Below are positions 8,760-16,783 of a stretch of 64,000 bases of DNA, one piece after another. Where the stretch lies: positions 2,914,001-2,978,000 of the forward strand of contig OZ253455.1 of NCBI GenBank assembly GCA_965261195.1, read 5' to 3'. The DNA is from Bin87 sp965261195. GTDB lineage: Bacteria; Chloroflexota; Dehalococcoidia; Lucifugimonadales; UBA3495. Position 1 is the first letter of the stretch; every line of letters starts with the position of its first letter. A program made the position numbers and the translations under genes. The notes under the pieces are model-generated. The model was not told the origin of the DNA. It saw only the letters and a list, made by a program, of their open reading frames with translations, and did no database searches.

Positions 8760-8785
8760 TATTGACCTCCCAAGTTTGGGATTAG

Positions 8786-10060
8786 CTAGATGATTCCCCT
8801 GGCGTGCAGGGCGGTTAGCTCGTCGTCGGACAGGCCCAGTTCGCCTCGGAATACGGCCAGATTGTCGGCCCCCAGCGACGGAGCCGGACGCCGCCGCGGC
8901 GCAACTTCGTCGCTGTGAAAGATGCCCAGCGGGTATTTCAAAGTACCAATACCGGAGTCGTCGTGCTCGATGTCGGACCAGAACCCGGACTCGGCCAGCT
9001 GCGGGTCGGCCAGCAGGTCGGCGATGTCGTTTACCGGCAGGAACACCAGATTGCGCCGCTGGCCCTCGTGAAACAGTTCCTGCACGGTAAAGTTTTCGGC
9101 AAACTCCAGGAAGAGGGCGGTGATAATGTCGATGTGCTCGGCCCGATCCTGATTGCCGCCCCGGTACGCCTCGTTGAGTACTTCGTCGTTGCCGGTAACC
9201 TCGTGAATCCACTCGGCCAGGGCATCCCACTCGCGCGGCGTAATCACGCCGGCGGCGATCCAGCCGTCCTGGCAGGGGTATGCGCCCAACGGAATCACCA
9301 GGGTCGAGTTGGTGCCCACGCGGGTAACGTTCTGCCCCAGCTTGCGCCACAGCAGGGCCGGATGCGCGTCGGTGTAGTAGGTAATCAGCGCCTCTTGCGA
9401 CGACACGTCGATGTGCTGCCCAATTCCGATTTGACCACTGGCCCCGCCGGACTCGTCGACGCCGAAATCGCGGCTGTACAGGGCGGCCAGGATGCCCACC
9501 GCGGCGTACTGAGCGGCGGGGTAGTGGCTGTGTTCGTTGCCCTGGCGCACGGGCGGTTGGTCAGGCTCTCCGGTAATCTGCATATATCCGCTGGCCGCCA
9601 TCACCACCAGGTCGTCGCCCTGATAGTCGGCCCAATCGCCGGCGCTGCCAAAGGGCGTAACCGAAGCCATGACCAGACCCGGATTGTCAGCCCGCAGGGC
9701 GTCGAATCCGATGCCGCGGTCGTACAGATAGCGCCGGTCGAAACTCTCGATGATAACGTCGGCGTCGGCTGCCAGCCGCCGGAACAACGCCCGACCTGAC
9801 TCGCTCTCCAGGTCCAGCGTGATGGAGCGTTTGTTGGTGTTGTAAAACATGAAATCGAGACTGCTCTCAGGGCCGGGAACATCAGCAGGATATGGACCCA
9901 TGCTTCGAGACGGGTCGCCGCCTGGTGGTTCCACCTTCACCACATCGGCGCCATAGTCGGCCAGCAGGCGACCACAAAACGCCGCGCGCCGGTCGGTCAA
10001 ATCCAGAATGCGGTAAGGCGGGATCAAATCCACGCCGGTATAATCATCAAACCGCGGCAT
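8786..10060 (-). CDS. CaiB/BaiF-like CoA-transferase family protein, catalytic Asp apparently replaced
   Basis: A 424-residue protein with the family opening PPYRILDLTDRRAAFCGRLL, DYGADVVKVEPPGGDPSR and NTNKRSITLDL. The C-terminal region (PLGIFHSDEVAPRRRPAPSLGADN) is also typical. At the position where active members have Asp followed by a TG pair, this protein reads EHSHYPAAQYAAVG. By my hand alignment to the copy at 3870-5162, the Asp becomes His, so the usual glutamyl/aspartyl-CoA chemistry may be lost or changed. The start at 10060 is preferred because AGGGGG lies upstream; the longer frame adds a low-complexity arginine-rich leader. It is on the same strand as the Uma2 array, 26 bp upstream. 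Confidence 0.82.
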   Translation of the reverse strand: MPRFDDYTGVDLIPPYRILDLTDRRAAFCGRLLADYGADVVKVEPPGGDPSRSMGPYPADVPGPESSLDFMFYNTNKRSITLDLESESGRALFRRLAADADVIIESFDRRYLYDRGIGFDALRADNPGLVMASVTPFGSAGDWADYQGDDLVVMAASGYMQITGEPDQPPVRQGNEHSHYPAAQYAAVGILAALYSRDFGVDESGGASGQIGIGQHIDVSSQEALITYYTDAHPALLWRKLGQNVTRVGTNSTLVIPLGAYPCQDGWIAAGVITPREWDALAEWIHEVTGNDEVLNEAYRGGNQDRAEHIDIITALFLEFAENFTVQELFHEGQRRNLVFLPVNDIADLLADPQLAESGFWSDIEHDDSGIGTLKYPLGIFHSDEVAPRRRPAPSLGADNLAVFRGELGLSDDELTALHARGII

Positions 10061-10246
10061 AACCAGCCAACCCCCTGTCGTTGTGCGCCGGCCCCGCCGC
10101 CGGCCTTCGCCAATGTATAGCCGGCAGCCCGGCAATGTCAAAATCTCCGGCCTCGGTCGTCAAGAGCGCCGCCGCATAGGTGCGATCTGATAATTCGCCG
10201 GGACGCATCGTCGGCGACCCACGCCCGCCGCACGACTATGGTCAGG

Positions 10247-10278
10247 TTGAATCCACGGCCGGCTGCGCCGGCTATAAT
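10247..10278 (+). promoter_or_regulatory. Putative promoter for the GH105-like gene
   Basis: A perfect TATAAT lies at 10273-10278, with TTGAAT at 10247-10252. The 20-bp spacer is longer than optimal. It sits 57 bp before the ATG at 10335 in the divergent region between two genes. Confidence 0.4.
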
Positions 10279-10334
10279 ACCTGCGACCCGCCCCACATTC
10301 CGGACCGACACACGACCCAACAGAGAGATGCCCA

Positions 10335-12092
10335 ATGTCCACCATGCACCCTACCGACATCAACGCAGCCCTGGTTAACCTGGTTCGCAAGCGCAATCCC
10401 ACCTGGTGGCAGACCGCCGCTATTGGACTGACTCCGGGGCTGCGGCCCATTCTGGCGTTGCAAGATACCCGCACCTTACCATCGGCCAACGATATGCACC
10501 GGCCGGCCATCCTGCTGATCGCCGGCCTGCGCGGGAACCCCGCCGACACGCCCCGCCTGTTGGTGGCGCTGGACCGTTTCGTGCAGTCCGCTGCTGCGAG
10601 GGCCAACGGCGTCGCGCTGTCCGCCGTGGTCGCCGCCAACCCTGACGCCCTGGCCGGCGGCGACTGGGAACCCACCGCGGCCCAGCGTGTTGACCTCGGC
10701 GTCGGCTACCCTCCGCAGGACGGTTTCTACTTCGATGAAACCGCTCCGGAACGCCGCTACCTATGGCGCTGGATTACCTATCAGGCCCCTGACCTGCTTG
10801 TTGAGGTGGTGTTGAGCGACGACGAACGAACCTCGGCGCGCTGGGAATGGAACCCTGCTGCCGCCGGTGCGACGGTTGCAGTCGCAATGGGAGCGGTTGC
10901 CGCCCCGCCAGACGATTCACTGTTGTCGGCCCTGGGTCAACCCGCCGACGATGCGCCGGGAACCATCCCCGGATTGCGTCTCACCACTCACTGGACTGGT
11001 CTGACCGACGCACTGGCGGCGTTGTGGAAACTCACCGGCAAAGACGCCGACGTAGCAGCGTCGGGCGCGCGGGTCGCTCTGGATGCCCGCCGCGCTCGTC
11101 CACCGCTGACGCTGGCCCGCACTCTGGCCGACCATTACGGTCATGCCCTCGATCCCGTCAACTACACCCAGGGGGTTGGCATCAGCGGGCGGTTGCGTCT
11201 GGCTGCCCTGGACGCCACCTACCCTAACCCCGCCGCCGACATCTCCAATCTGGTTGACCACATCGTGGCTGACCCGGCAATATACCTTGCCGATGCCGGT
11301 GGCGCGGCGTTGACCGGCGTCGTCTGGGCGGCCCGCCTTGCCGATACCACCGGAGCAACGAGGTATCGGGATTTGTTCCTCTACGCTGCCGACCGGTTCC
11401 TGCCGCGCGGCCCCAACGAGGCGCCCTCCCCCTGTGACCCTGATTTCCGCGTCGAGGATATGTTCATGTGCGGGGCGATGTTGGGCCGGGCCCATGCAAT
11501 CACCGGCGATGCCAGATACGCCGATATGCTGGCTACCTTCCTGACTGACGGCGGCGACGTGCAGCAGGGCAATGGACTATTCTGGCACGCCCGTTCCGCT
11601 CCGTACTACTGGAGCCGGGGCAACGGGTTCGCGGCGCTGGGCTATGCCGAGGCCCTGACCTACCTGCCCCATGACCACCCGTCGCGTGGCGAGCTGGCGC
11701 AAAGACACCGCAGCCATCTGGCTGCATTGCTGCGTATCCAACACCCCTGGGGCACCTTCGGCGAGCTGGTCGACGTCCCCGGCGCTTGGGGAGAACTGAC
11801 CTCGACCTGCATGGTGGGCTACGCGCTGGCGCGCGGGTTGCGGCTCGGCTGGCTGTCCGCCGAGGACGATGCCGGATACGTCGCCGGCCTGGCTTCCTGC
11901 TGGCGCGCGCTGGGTGAGCGGATTGACTACGCCGGCGGCGTGGTCGACGGCTGCATCAGCACGGGCGTTATGCCGGATGTTGGCGCCTACCTGAACCGCA
12001 CCGCCGTCAACGGCTACGACGACCGCACCGGCAGCATGGCCCTCTGGTTTGCCTGCGAAATGCACCAATATATGACCGGCGCGTCACGATAA
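10335..12092 (+). CDS. GH88/GH105-like unsaturated glycuronyl hydrolase-type protein with N-terminal extension
   Basis: A 585-residue protein. The C-terminal two thirds look like the (alpha/alpha)6-barrel family GH88/GH105 that cleaves unsaturated uronyl residues from polysaccharide-lyase products. Visible are a VEDMFMCGAMLGRAHAITGD block, the YYWSRGNGFAALGYAEAL segment and the run GELTSTCMVGYALARGLRLG. The first ~210 residues are a separate alpha/beta-looking domain (ILLIAGLRGNPAD) vaguely like M14-type carboxypeptidase folds but without obvious zinc ligands. There is no signal peptide, so it would act in the cytoplasm on imported oligosaccharides. No sugar transporter or lyase sits next to it. 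The family is fairly clear, the substrate is not. Confidence 0.7.
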   Translation: MSTMHPTDINAALVNLVRKRNPTWWQTAAIGLTPGLRPILALQDTRTLPSANDMHRPAILLIAGLRGNPADTPRLLVALDRFVQSAAARANGVALSAVVAANPDALAGGDWEPTAAQRVDLGVGYPPQDGFYFDETAPERRYLWRWITYQAPDLLVEVVLSDDERTSARWEWNPAAAGATVAVAMGAVAAPPDDSLLSALGQPADDAPGTIPGLRLTTHWTGLTDALAALWKLTGKDADVAASGARVALDARRARPPLTLARTLADHYGHALDPVNYTQGVGISGRLRLAALDATYPNPAADISNLVDHIVADPAIYLADAGGAALTGVVWAARLADTTGATRYRDLFLYAADRFLPRGPNEAPSPCDPDFRVEDMFMCGAMLGRAHAITGDARYADMLATFLTDGGDVQQGNGLFWHARSAPYYWSRGNGFAALGYAEALTYLPHDHPSRGELAQRHRSHLAALLRIQHPWGTFGELVDVPGAWGELTSTCMVGYALARGLRLGWLSAEDDAGYVAGLASCWRALGERIDYAGGVVDGCISTGVMPDVGAYLNRTAVNGYDDRTGSMALWFACEMHQYMTGASR

Positions 12093-12121
12093 ACGAGCGT
12101 CCCAGCCTGGCCGTTGCCCCG

Positions 12122-12130
12122 TGCTAGAAT
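12122..12130 (+). promoter_or_regulatory. Extended -10 promoter ahead of the ATPase module
   Basis: TGCTAGAAT fits the extended -10 pattern TGnTATAAT with one mismatch and lies 38 bp before the ATG at 12168. No good -35 is seen. A GTTGCC/GGCAAC inverted pair surrounds it and could also act as a weak terminator for the preceding gene. Confidence 0.4.
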
Positions 12131-12167
12131 TGCGGCAACGCTACGGGTGCAATCGGAGGGGGCCGCC

Positions 12168-13604
12168 ATGCTAACGCGTCTGGAAGTCAACGGCTTCAAG
12201 AATCTGGTCGATTTTGCGCTGGATTTCGGGCCGTACACTTGCATCGCCGGCCCTAATGGCGTCGGCAAGTCCAACATATTCGACGCCATCCGCTTTCTGT
12301 CGCTGCTGACGGAATGCACTATTAATCAGGCCGCCCTGCAAATCCGCAATGCCGGCGAGGATACCGGGGATATTGCCGACCTGTTTTTCTCCGGCAGCGG
12401 CGAACGGCACGAGGGGATTGAGTTTGCCGCTGAGCTGATTGTGGACAAGAATGTGTCGGACGATTTTGGCCGCAAGGTCGAACCGTCTTCATCCTTCTTG
12501 CGGTACGAGGTGGCGTTTCGCTACGAGGCTCCCAGCGCCGCTACCGGGCCGCTGGGAGGGCTGGTTTTGGAACGGGAAGAACTGCGGCCCATCACCACCG
12601 GACGGGCGGCGCGCCATCTGCGATTTCCGCACAGCAAGGCAAAGTTCCGCGATAGCGTGGTGTACAACAATCGCCACAGCCGCTCGCCGTATATTTCCAC
12701 CTACGTTGACCAGGACAGCGAGCAAGCGACCATTGTGGTGCATCAGGACGGCGGTTCCCACGGTCGGGGCCGGCCGGCGCCGGCCGAAGGCGCAACCCGC
12801 ACCATAATCGGCACTGAGAACACCGCCGCCACGCCCACCATCCTGGCCGCGCGCCGCGAGATGCAGAGCTGGCGCATTATGGCCCTGGAACCCTCCGCAA
12901 TGCGCCGCCCCGACCGCTACACGCAAGCGCCCGGGATAGCAGCCAACGGAGCGCACATACCGGCAACGCTGCAACATTTGGCCAACGTTATTGCGCCGCA
13001 GCATGGAGACACTCCAGAGGATGTTTATGCCATGGTGTCGATACGGGTGTCGAGCCTGGCGCCGGTTCAGATGGTTCGGGTAGTGCAGGACGATTTACGA
13101 CAGTTGTTGTCGCTGGAAGTGGAAGAAACGTCGGGTTTGAAGTTGCGAGCCAATTCGATCTCCGACGGTACGCTGCGGTTCCTGGCCTTGGCGATACTGA
13201 CCGAGGTGTCGGAAGAATCTGCGATTTTTTGCATGGAGGAACCGGAGAACGGCATCCATCCGGCCAATCTGGCCGCGCTGAACAAACTCCTGCATAGGAT
13301 TGCAGTTAATGTAAATGAAGGGGTTGATGTGTACAATCCGCTGCGCCAGGTGATAGTTGCAACCCACTCGCCCTACTTCGTCCAGCTACAGGACAAAGGT
13401 GACCTGGTGCTGGCCAAAGACAGGATGATGCTCGCCGATTCGGGCAAAATTGTGGAGCATCTGCTGAAGTGTTATCCCTACCGGGGGACGTGGCGTTGTT
13501 CCGGCGAACGGGACGGCATTGACTTGATTTCACTGCAATCCTATCTGATGCCGCCGGAACAAGCGCAAATCGCCTTTCCGCGGGAGTTCTGGGATACCGT
13601 CTGA
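12168..13604 (+). CDS. AAA-family ATPase (OLD/RecF-like, AAA_21 type) of a two-gene module
   Basis: A 478-residue ABC-type ATPase without membrane segments. Walker A is GPNGVGKS (residues 28-35) right after the LTRLEVNGFKNL opening typical of RecF/SMC/OLD-like ATPases. An SDGTLRFLALAIL signature-like stretch, Walker B with catalytic glutamates (MEEPENGIHP, about 356-365) and the H-loop ATHSPYF follow. The start at 12168 is chosen for CGGAGGGGG upstream. Its TGA overlaps the ATG of the next gene by one base, so the two are translationally coupled. ATPases of this class paired with a TOPRIM or DUF4276-like protein are common in anti-phage systems (OLD, PARIS, Gabija-like). A defence role here is inference. 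Confidence 0.85.
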   Translation: MLTRLEVNGFKNLVDFALDFGPYTCIAGPNGVGKSNIFDAIRFLSLLTECTINQAALQIRNAGEDTGDIADLFFSGSGERHEGIEFAAELIVDKNVSDDFGRKVEPSSSFLRYEVAFRYEAPSAATGPLGGLVLEREELRPITTGRAARHLRFPHSKAKFRDSVVYNNRHSRSPYISTYVDQDSEQATIVVHQDGGSHGRGRPAPAEGATRTIIGTENTAATPTILAARREMQSWRIMALEPSAMRRPDRYTQAPGIAANGAHIPATLQHLANVIAPQHGDTPEDVYAMVSIRVSSLAPVQMVRVVQDDLRQLLSLEVEETSGLKLRANSISDGTLRFLALAILTEVSEESAIFCMEEPENGIHPANLAALNKLLHRIAVNVNEGVDVYNPLRQVIVATHSPYFVQLQDKGDLVLAKDRMMLADSGKIVEHLLKCYPYRGTWRCSGERDGIDLISLQSYLMPPEQAQIAFPREFWDTV

Positions 13605-14221
13605 TGATGCGCTTCCTATTGGTGTGCGAAGGCTCATTGGACACTGCGTTGCTGCCCCATATCCAGCGGCTACTTACTCGGTACGGGTATCCCGATTCTC
13701 CTGGAGAAGCGTGGAGCGATGGGCGGCGGTTAGTGGATAAAGTACGTAACGGTTTACAACGGCTGGGACAGTTCGACTTGCTCTTCGTGCATCGCGATGC
13801 CGACAATGCCGGAGCGAGTCCAAGATACGATGAAATCGGAAGTGCGATACAGGAGGCGGAATATCGTGGGCCTTGGGTGGGCATGGTACCAGTGCGGATG
13901 ACCGAAGCTTGGATCTTGCTGGATGAAGCAGCCATTCGCAGCGCGGTAAGAAAGCCGCATGGCAGAACGCCTCTAGCTCTACCGACTCCCAGAGAGTCCG
14001 AACGAATGGCGGACCCTAAAACGATGCTGGAAACGGTTTTGCTTGATGTCAGTGAAACCCGGGGACGCCGCCGGCGCGAGATTCGCGAAGATTTACCCAA
14101 CCTACGCCGCCAACTGCTGCGTAATCTCCCCGTTGGCGGGCCGTTGGAGGAGTTGGAATCCTGGTCAAAGTTCCGCGACGACACAGTCGCTGCGCTACGA
14201 TCCCTTGAGCCTATTCCCTGA
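13604..14221 (+). CDS. DUF4276/TOPRIM-like protein, partner of the ATPase
   Basis: A 205-residue protein. The N-terminal strand ends in the acidic turn VCEGS (E9). A later hydrophobic strand ends in HRDADNAG (D65, D67), and the conserved-looking stretch RMTEAWILLD follows (E101). This E...DxD order is that of TOPRIM folds in OLD-type nucleases and DUF4276 proteins. The C-terminal half is helical and basic (TRGRRRREIREDL). It is likely the nuclease or effector subunit controlled by the upstream ATPase, to which it is coupled by a one-base stop/start overlap. A second ATG three bases downstream is an equally good start. The exact family was not checked by search. Confidence 0.65.
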   Translation: MMRFLLVCEGSLDTALLPHIQRLLTRYGYPDSPGEAWSDGRRLVDKVRNGLQRLGQFDLLFVHRDADNAGASPRYDEIGSAIQEAEYRGPWVGMVPVRMTEAWILLDEAAIRSAVRKPHGRTPLALPTPRESERMADPKTMLETVLLDVSETRGRRRREIREDLPNLRRQLLRNLPVGGPLEELESWSKFRDDTVAALRSLEPIP

Positions 14222-14222
14222 T

Positions 14223-15524
14223 ATGCACTTCCTCATTGCCTATATCTCTCGGAGCACGCCGTTTTACTATGGGTGGGTGGTGCTTGGCGCGGCCGGCAGC
14301 AGTATGTTCGTGCGGAACGCGGCCGGCAGCCTTACCTTTGCCGTCTTTGTACCCATCATCGCCGAGGACACCGGGTGGAGTCGTGCGGTGATCGGCGGCG
14401 CTGCCGCGGTGGGCGGTTTGCTGGCTACCGGAGCGTCGCCCCCGGTGGGTTGGGCGATTGATCGATTCGGCGCCCGTTTGATACTGGTGTCGTCGCTGAT
14501 CATCATCGGCTTGAGCACGATGGCCCTGGCTTGGTTAGAGGTACACATCGCCCTGTTCTACGCCGCAATGTCCGTGGGTCGCATCATGTTCAGCAGCCCG
14601 TTGAACGTGGGGGCTGCGACCGTCGTTGGGCGATGGTTCGTCCGTCAGCGCGGTCGCGCCACCGGACTGCTGTTCCTCTCCCACTCCGGCGGGATGGCGG
14701 TGTTCCCGCTGGTCGCCACCTGGGTTAGCTACGCTTACAGTTGGCAGACCGCGTGGATTGTGCTGGGGCTGATGGTGTACGCCATCGCGCTGGCTCCGGC
14801 TGCCCTGCTGGTGGCGCAACGCCCCGAGGATGTCGGCCTGCGCCCGGATGGCGACCCACCGATTGATACCGAGTCAGCTGACCGGGGGGCTCTGGAACCG
14901 TCAACGCTGGCTGGTGTTGAAGAACAATGGACGACCCGTCAGGCGCTGCGAACGCCCGCGCTGTGGGTGTTGGCCATCGGCACCGGTTTGCTGTTTCTGC
15001 TGCAATCGGGCACCAACGTCTATCAGGCCGACCTGCTGCGCTCCCGCGGAATTGACCTGACGCTTTCGCAGCTGAGCATCGTGGTCAACGCCGCCGGTAC
15101 CGGACTGGGCAGCCTGGTGTGGGGCCGCGTCGTCGAGAATCTGCGAGTTTCCTACACCTACGCCATAGTTGCGCTGGTGATGTCGGTGGCCCTGGCGCTT
15201 TTCGTCTTCGCCGACACCGTACTGCTGGGGTATATCGCCGCCGGGTTGTTCGGCGTCGCCGTCGCTGGGATTCTGGTGGTGCCGGCGGTCGCCTACGCCA
15301 ACTTCTTCGGACGCCAGTCGTTGGGCACCATCCGGGGCGTCACCGAACCGTTCACATCGCTGGGACAGGCCATCGGAGCCGTTTCGTCCGGTCTGGTATT
15401 CCAGTTCGCCGGGGCTTATACCTACGCCTTTGTCATCTATGCAATCCTGGGGGCGCTGACGGCAGTAGCCTTGCTGACGGCCCGCCCGCCGCGCTACCCG
15501 GCAACATCTTTGCCCGCTGACTAA
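14223..15524 (+). CDS. Major facilitator superfamily transporter (OFA-like)
   Basis: A 433-residue membrane protein that opens FYYGWVVLGAAGSSMFVRNA, the start typical of oxalate/formate-antiporter-like and monocarboxylate-like MFS members. The loop-2/3 motif GWAIDRFGARLIL and about twelve hydrophobic segments are present, with a hydrophilic central loop (residues about 195-235). It would move a small organic anion across the inner membrane. The ATG at 14223 begins one base after the stop of the TOPRIM-like gene. It therefore could sit in the same transcript as the ATPase module, although this may be simple compaction. Longer open frames upstream overlap the preceding gene and are rejected. 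Confidence 0.87.
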   Translation: MHFLIAYISRSTPFYYGWVVLGAAGSSMFVRNAAGSLTFAVFVPIIAEDTGWSRAVIGGAAAVGGLLATGASPPVGWAIDRFGARLILVSSLIIIGLSTMALAWLEVHIALFYAAMSVGRIMFSSPLNVGAATVVGRWFVRQRGRATGLLFLSHSGGMAVFPLVATWVSYAYSWQTAWIVLGLMVYAIALAPAALLVAQRPEDVGLRPDGDPPIDTESADRGALEPSTLAGVEEQWTTRQALRTPALWVLAIGTGLLFLLQSGTNVYQADLLRSRGIDLTLSQLSIVVNAAGTGLGSLVWGRVVENLRVSYTYAIVALVMSVALALFVFADTVLLGYIAAGLFGVAVAGILVVPAVAYANFFGRQSLGTIRGVTEPFTSLGQAIGAVSSGLVFQFAGAYTYAFVIYAILGALTAVALLTARPPRYPATSLPAD

Positions 15525-15555
15525 TCCCTTCTCCAAGGGGGTGAGCGCGGACTCC

Positions 15556-16443
15556 CTACGCTCCCTCAATCGGCAAATCCGGATACGCCTGCGAAGTGGG
15601 AAAGGGCCGTTCGGGGTCAACCCGGCGCAACTGATACGCCTCTGACGACATAATGGCGTCAACGTTGGCGGGAAAATCCTCGAACCGGTCGGCAAACGCG
15701 CGGATGAGCCGCCCGCTCATAGCCCCGCAGTCGTCGCTGCCGAGGAACACCGCCAGTTGCGCCGCCCGTTCAATGGATGCCCCCTCGCCCGACGTTACCT
15801 GCACGCCCCGCTCGTACATCGCCGTGTCGCCAATCTCTTTGGCCAGGTCGCGGGTTTCCACCCACATCCGCGTGTTGATGGAGCCCGGACTGATGGCGTT
15901 GACGGTGATGGGCGTATCGGCCAATTCCAGCGCCAGATTCTCCGTCAGATTGACGATTGCCACCTTGGCGGCGTCGTAGGCGGTTACGTTGGGGCCGCCC
16001 ACGCCGGACATATTCACGATGCGGCCGGCGCCGCGTGCCAGCATGGCCGGCAGCGCCGCCCGGCAGCCGTAGTAGGCGCCCAGCAGATGCACCGATATAG
16101 TGCGCGCCCAGTCTGCAGGGTCGTTGTCCCACAACCGCCCCACCGGGCCGATGTTCCCAGCGTTGTTTACCATCACGTCGATGACGCCATAGCGGTCCAG
16201 GGTGTGGGCTACCGCATTATCCACCTGCGCCCGGTCGGTAACGTCGGTGATGACGGTGGCAACCTCGCTTCCAAACCGGCTGGTGATGGCCTGGGCAGTT
16301 TCCTGCAATTCGGCATTGGTGCGGGCGGCCAGGGTCAGTCGCGCACCCTCGGCGGCGCAGGCCGTGGCAATGGCCTGTCCGATGCCGCGCCCACCGCCGG
16401 TTATCAAAACGACCCGCCCATCAAGTTTCTTCCGGTCATTCAC
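15556..16443 (-). CDS. Short-chain dehydrogenase/reductase (classical SDR)
   Basis: A ~295-residue classical SDR: GGGRGIGQ nucleotide-binding motif, DVTDRAQVD, NNAGNIG, and the active-site pair in AYDAAK (YxxxK). It is an NAD(P)-dependent oxidoreductase of unknown substrate. I chose the GTG at 16443, which has GGGAG seven bases upstream; an ATG at 16458 is an alternative. The long frame further upstream encodes an Ala-Asp run from the hexamer repeat and is not real. Divergent from it, at 16524, starts the broken HD-type gene, so the pair SDR plus HD oxygenase was probably divergent before the island inserted. Confidence 0.88.
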   Translation of the reverse strand: MNDRKKLDGRVVLITGGGRGIGQAIATACAAEGARLTLAARTNAELQETAQAITSRFGSEVATVITDVTDRAQVDNAVAHTLDRYGVIDVMVNNAGNIGPVGRLWDNDPADWARTISVHLLGAYYGCRAALPAMLARGAGRIVNMSGVGGPNVTAYDAAKVAIVNLTENLALELADTPITVNAISPGSINTRMWVETRDLAKEIGDTAMYERGVQVTSGEGASIERAAQLAVFLGSDDCGAMSGRLIRAFADRFEDFPANVDAIMSSEAYQLRRVDPERPFPTSQAYPDLPIEGA

Positions 16444-16523
16444 GTTTAATCTCCCCATCCGCTCCGTGTTGGAAACTAGCGGTGGTACAATTCGGCTACA
16501 TACTACACGACGGGAGTATCCCC

Positions 16524-16616
16524 ATGACCGACACCGACCGGCTAGCCAACGTGAACCCAGCCGCAGTTTCCTTAACCGGGATGGCCGCCGGGACGTGTTT
16601 TTCGCTTCGTCCTTGA
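16524..16616 (+). pseudogene. 5' remnant of an HD-domain oxygenase-like gene (split by the island)
   Basis: From an ATG with GGGAG placed properly upstream, the frame reads MTDTDRLANVN, then PAAVSLTGMAAGT, and then diverges to CFSLRP and a stop. The segment AAVSLTGMAAGT is clearly the counterpart of AATVSFTSMAAGT in the HD-domain protein encoded at 20709-21344. The DNA blocks 16566-16594 and 20784-20812 match at 25 of 29 bases. The remnant retains the native start and ribosome site while the body of the gene is 4.2 kb away, which indicates insertion of the intervening island. The differences between the two blocks suggest that two alleles or paralogues recombined. Confidence 0.72.
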
Positions 16617-16640
16617 CAAGCGCCACTCGATATGTTGTAT
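16613..16640 (+). promoter_or_regulatory. Possible promoter upstream of the hexamer array and licD-like gene
   Basis: A perfect TTGACA at 16613-16618 is followed after 16 bp by TTGTAT at 16635-16640, which matches TATAAT at only three positions. The repeat array begins at the next base, so it would lie in the transcribed leader. Confidence 0.35.
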
Positions 16641-16688
16641 CATCAGCATCAGCATCAGCATCAGCATCAGCATCAGCATCAGCATCAG
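16641..16688. repeat. Hexanucleotide array, eight copies of CATCAG
   Basis: Eight perfect copies of CATCAG in a row, ending about 95 bp before the ATG of the licD-like gene. The unit is a multiple of three, so slippage would change leader or promoter spacing, not a reading frame. Confidence 0.95.
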
Positions 16689-16783
16689 CAGCTAGTTCCG
16701 CCGATGCAATGACGCTAAGATTTGCCGAAGCGCGAGTTGGATGTTTCAGATTTATGCTAGGGTAAGGAGGGTAACGAAAGAAG

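Noticed and set aside
16641..16688. Hexamer array considered as part of a coding frame (Ala-Ser or Ala-Asp runs)
   Set aside because: Open frames through it lack starts with ribosome sites and contradict the clear neighbouring genes; a leader repeat is simpler.
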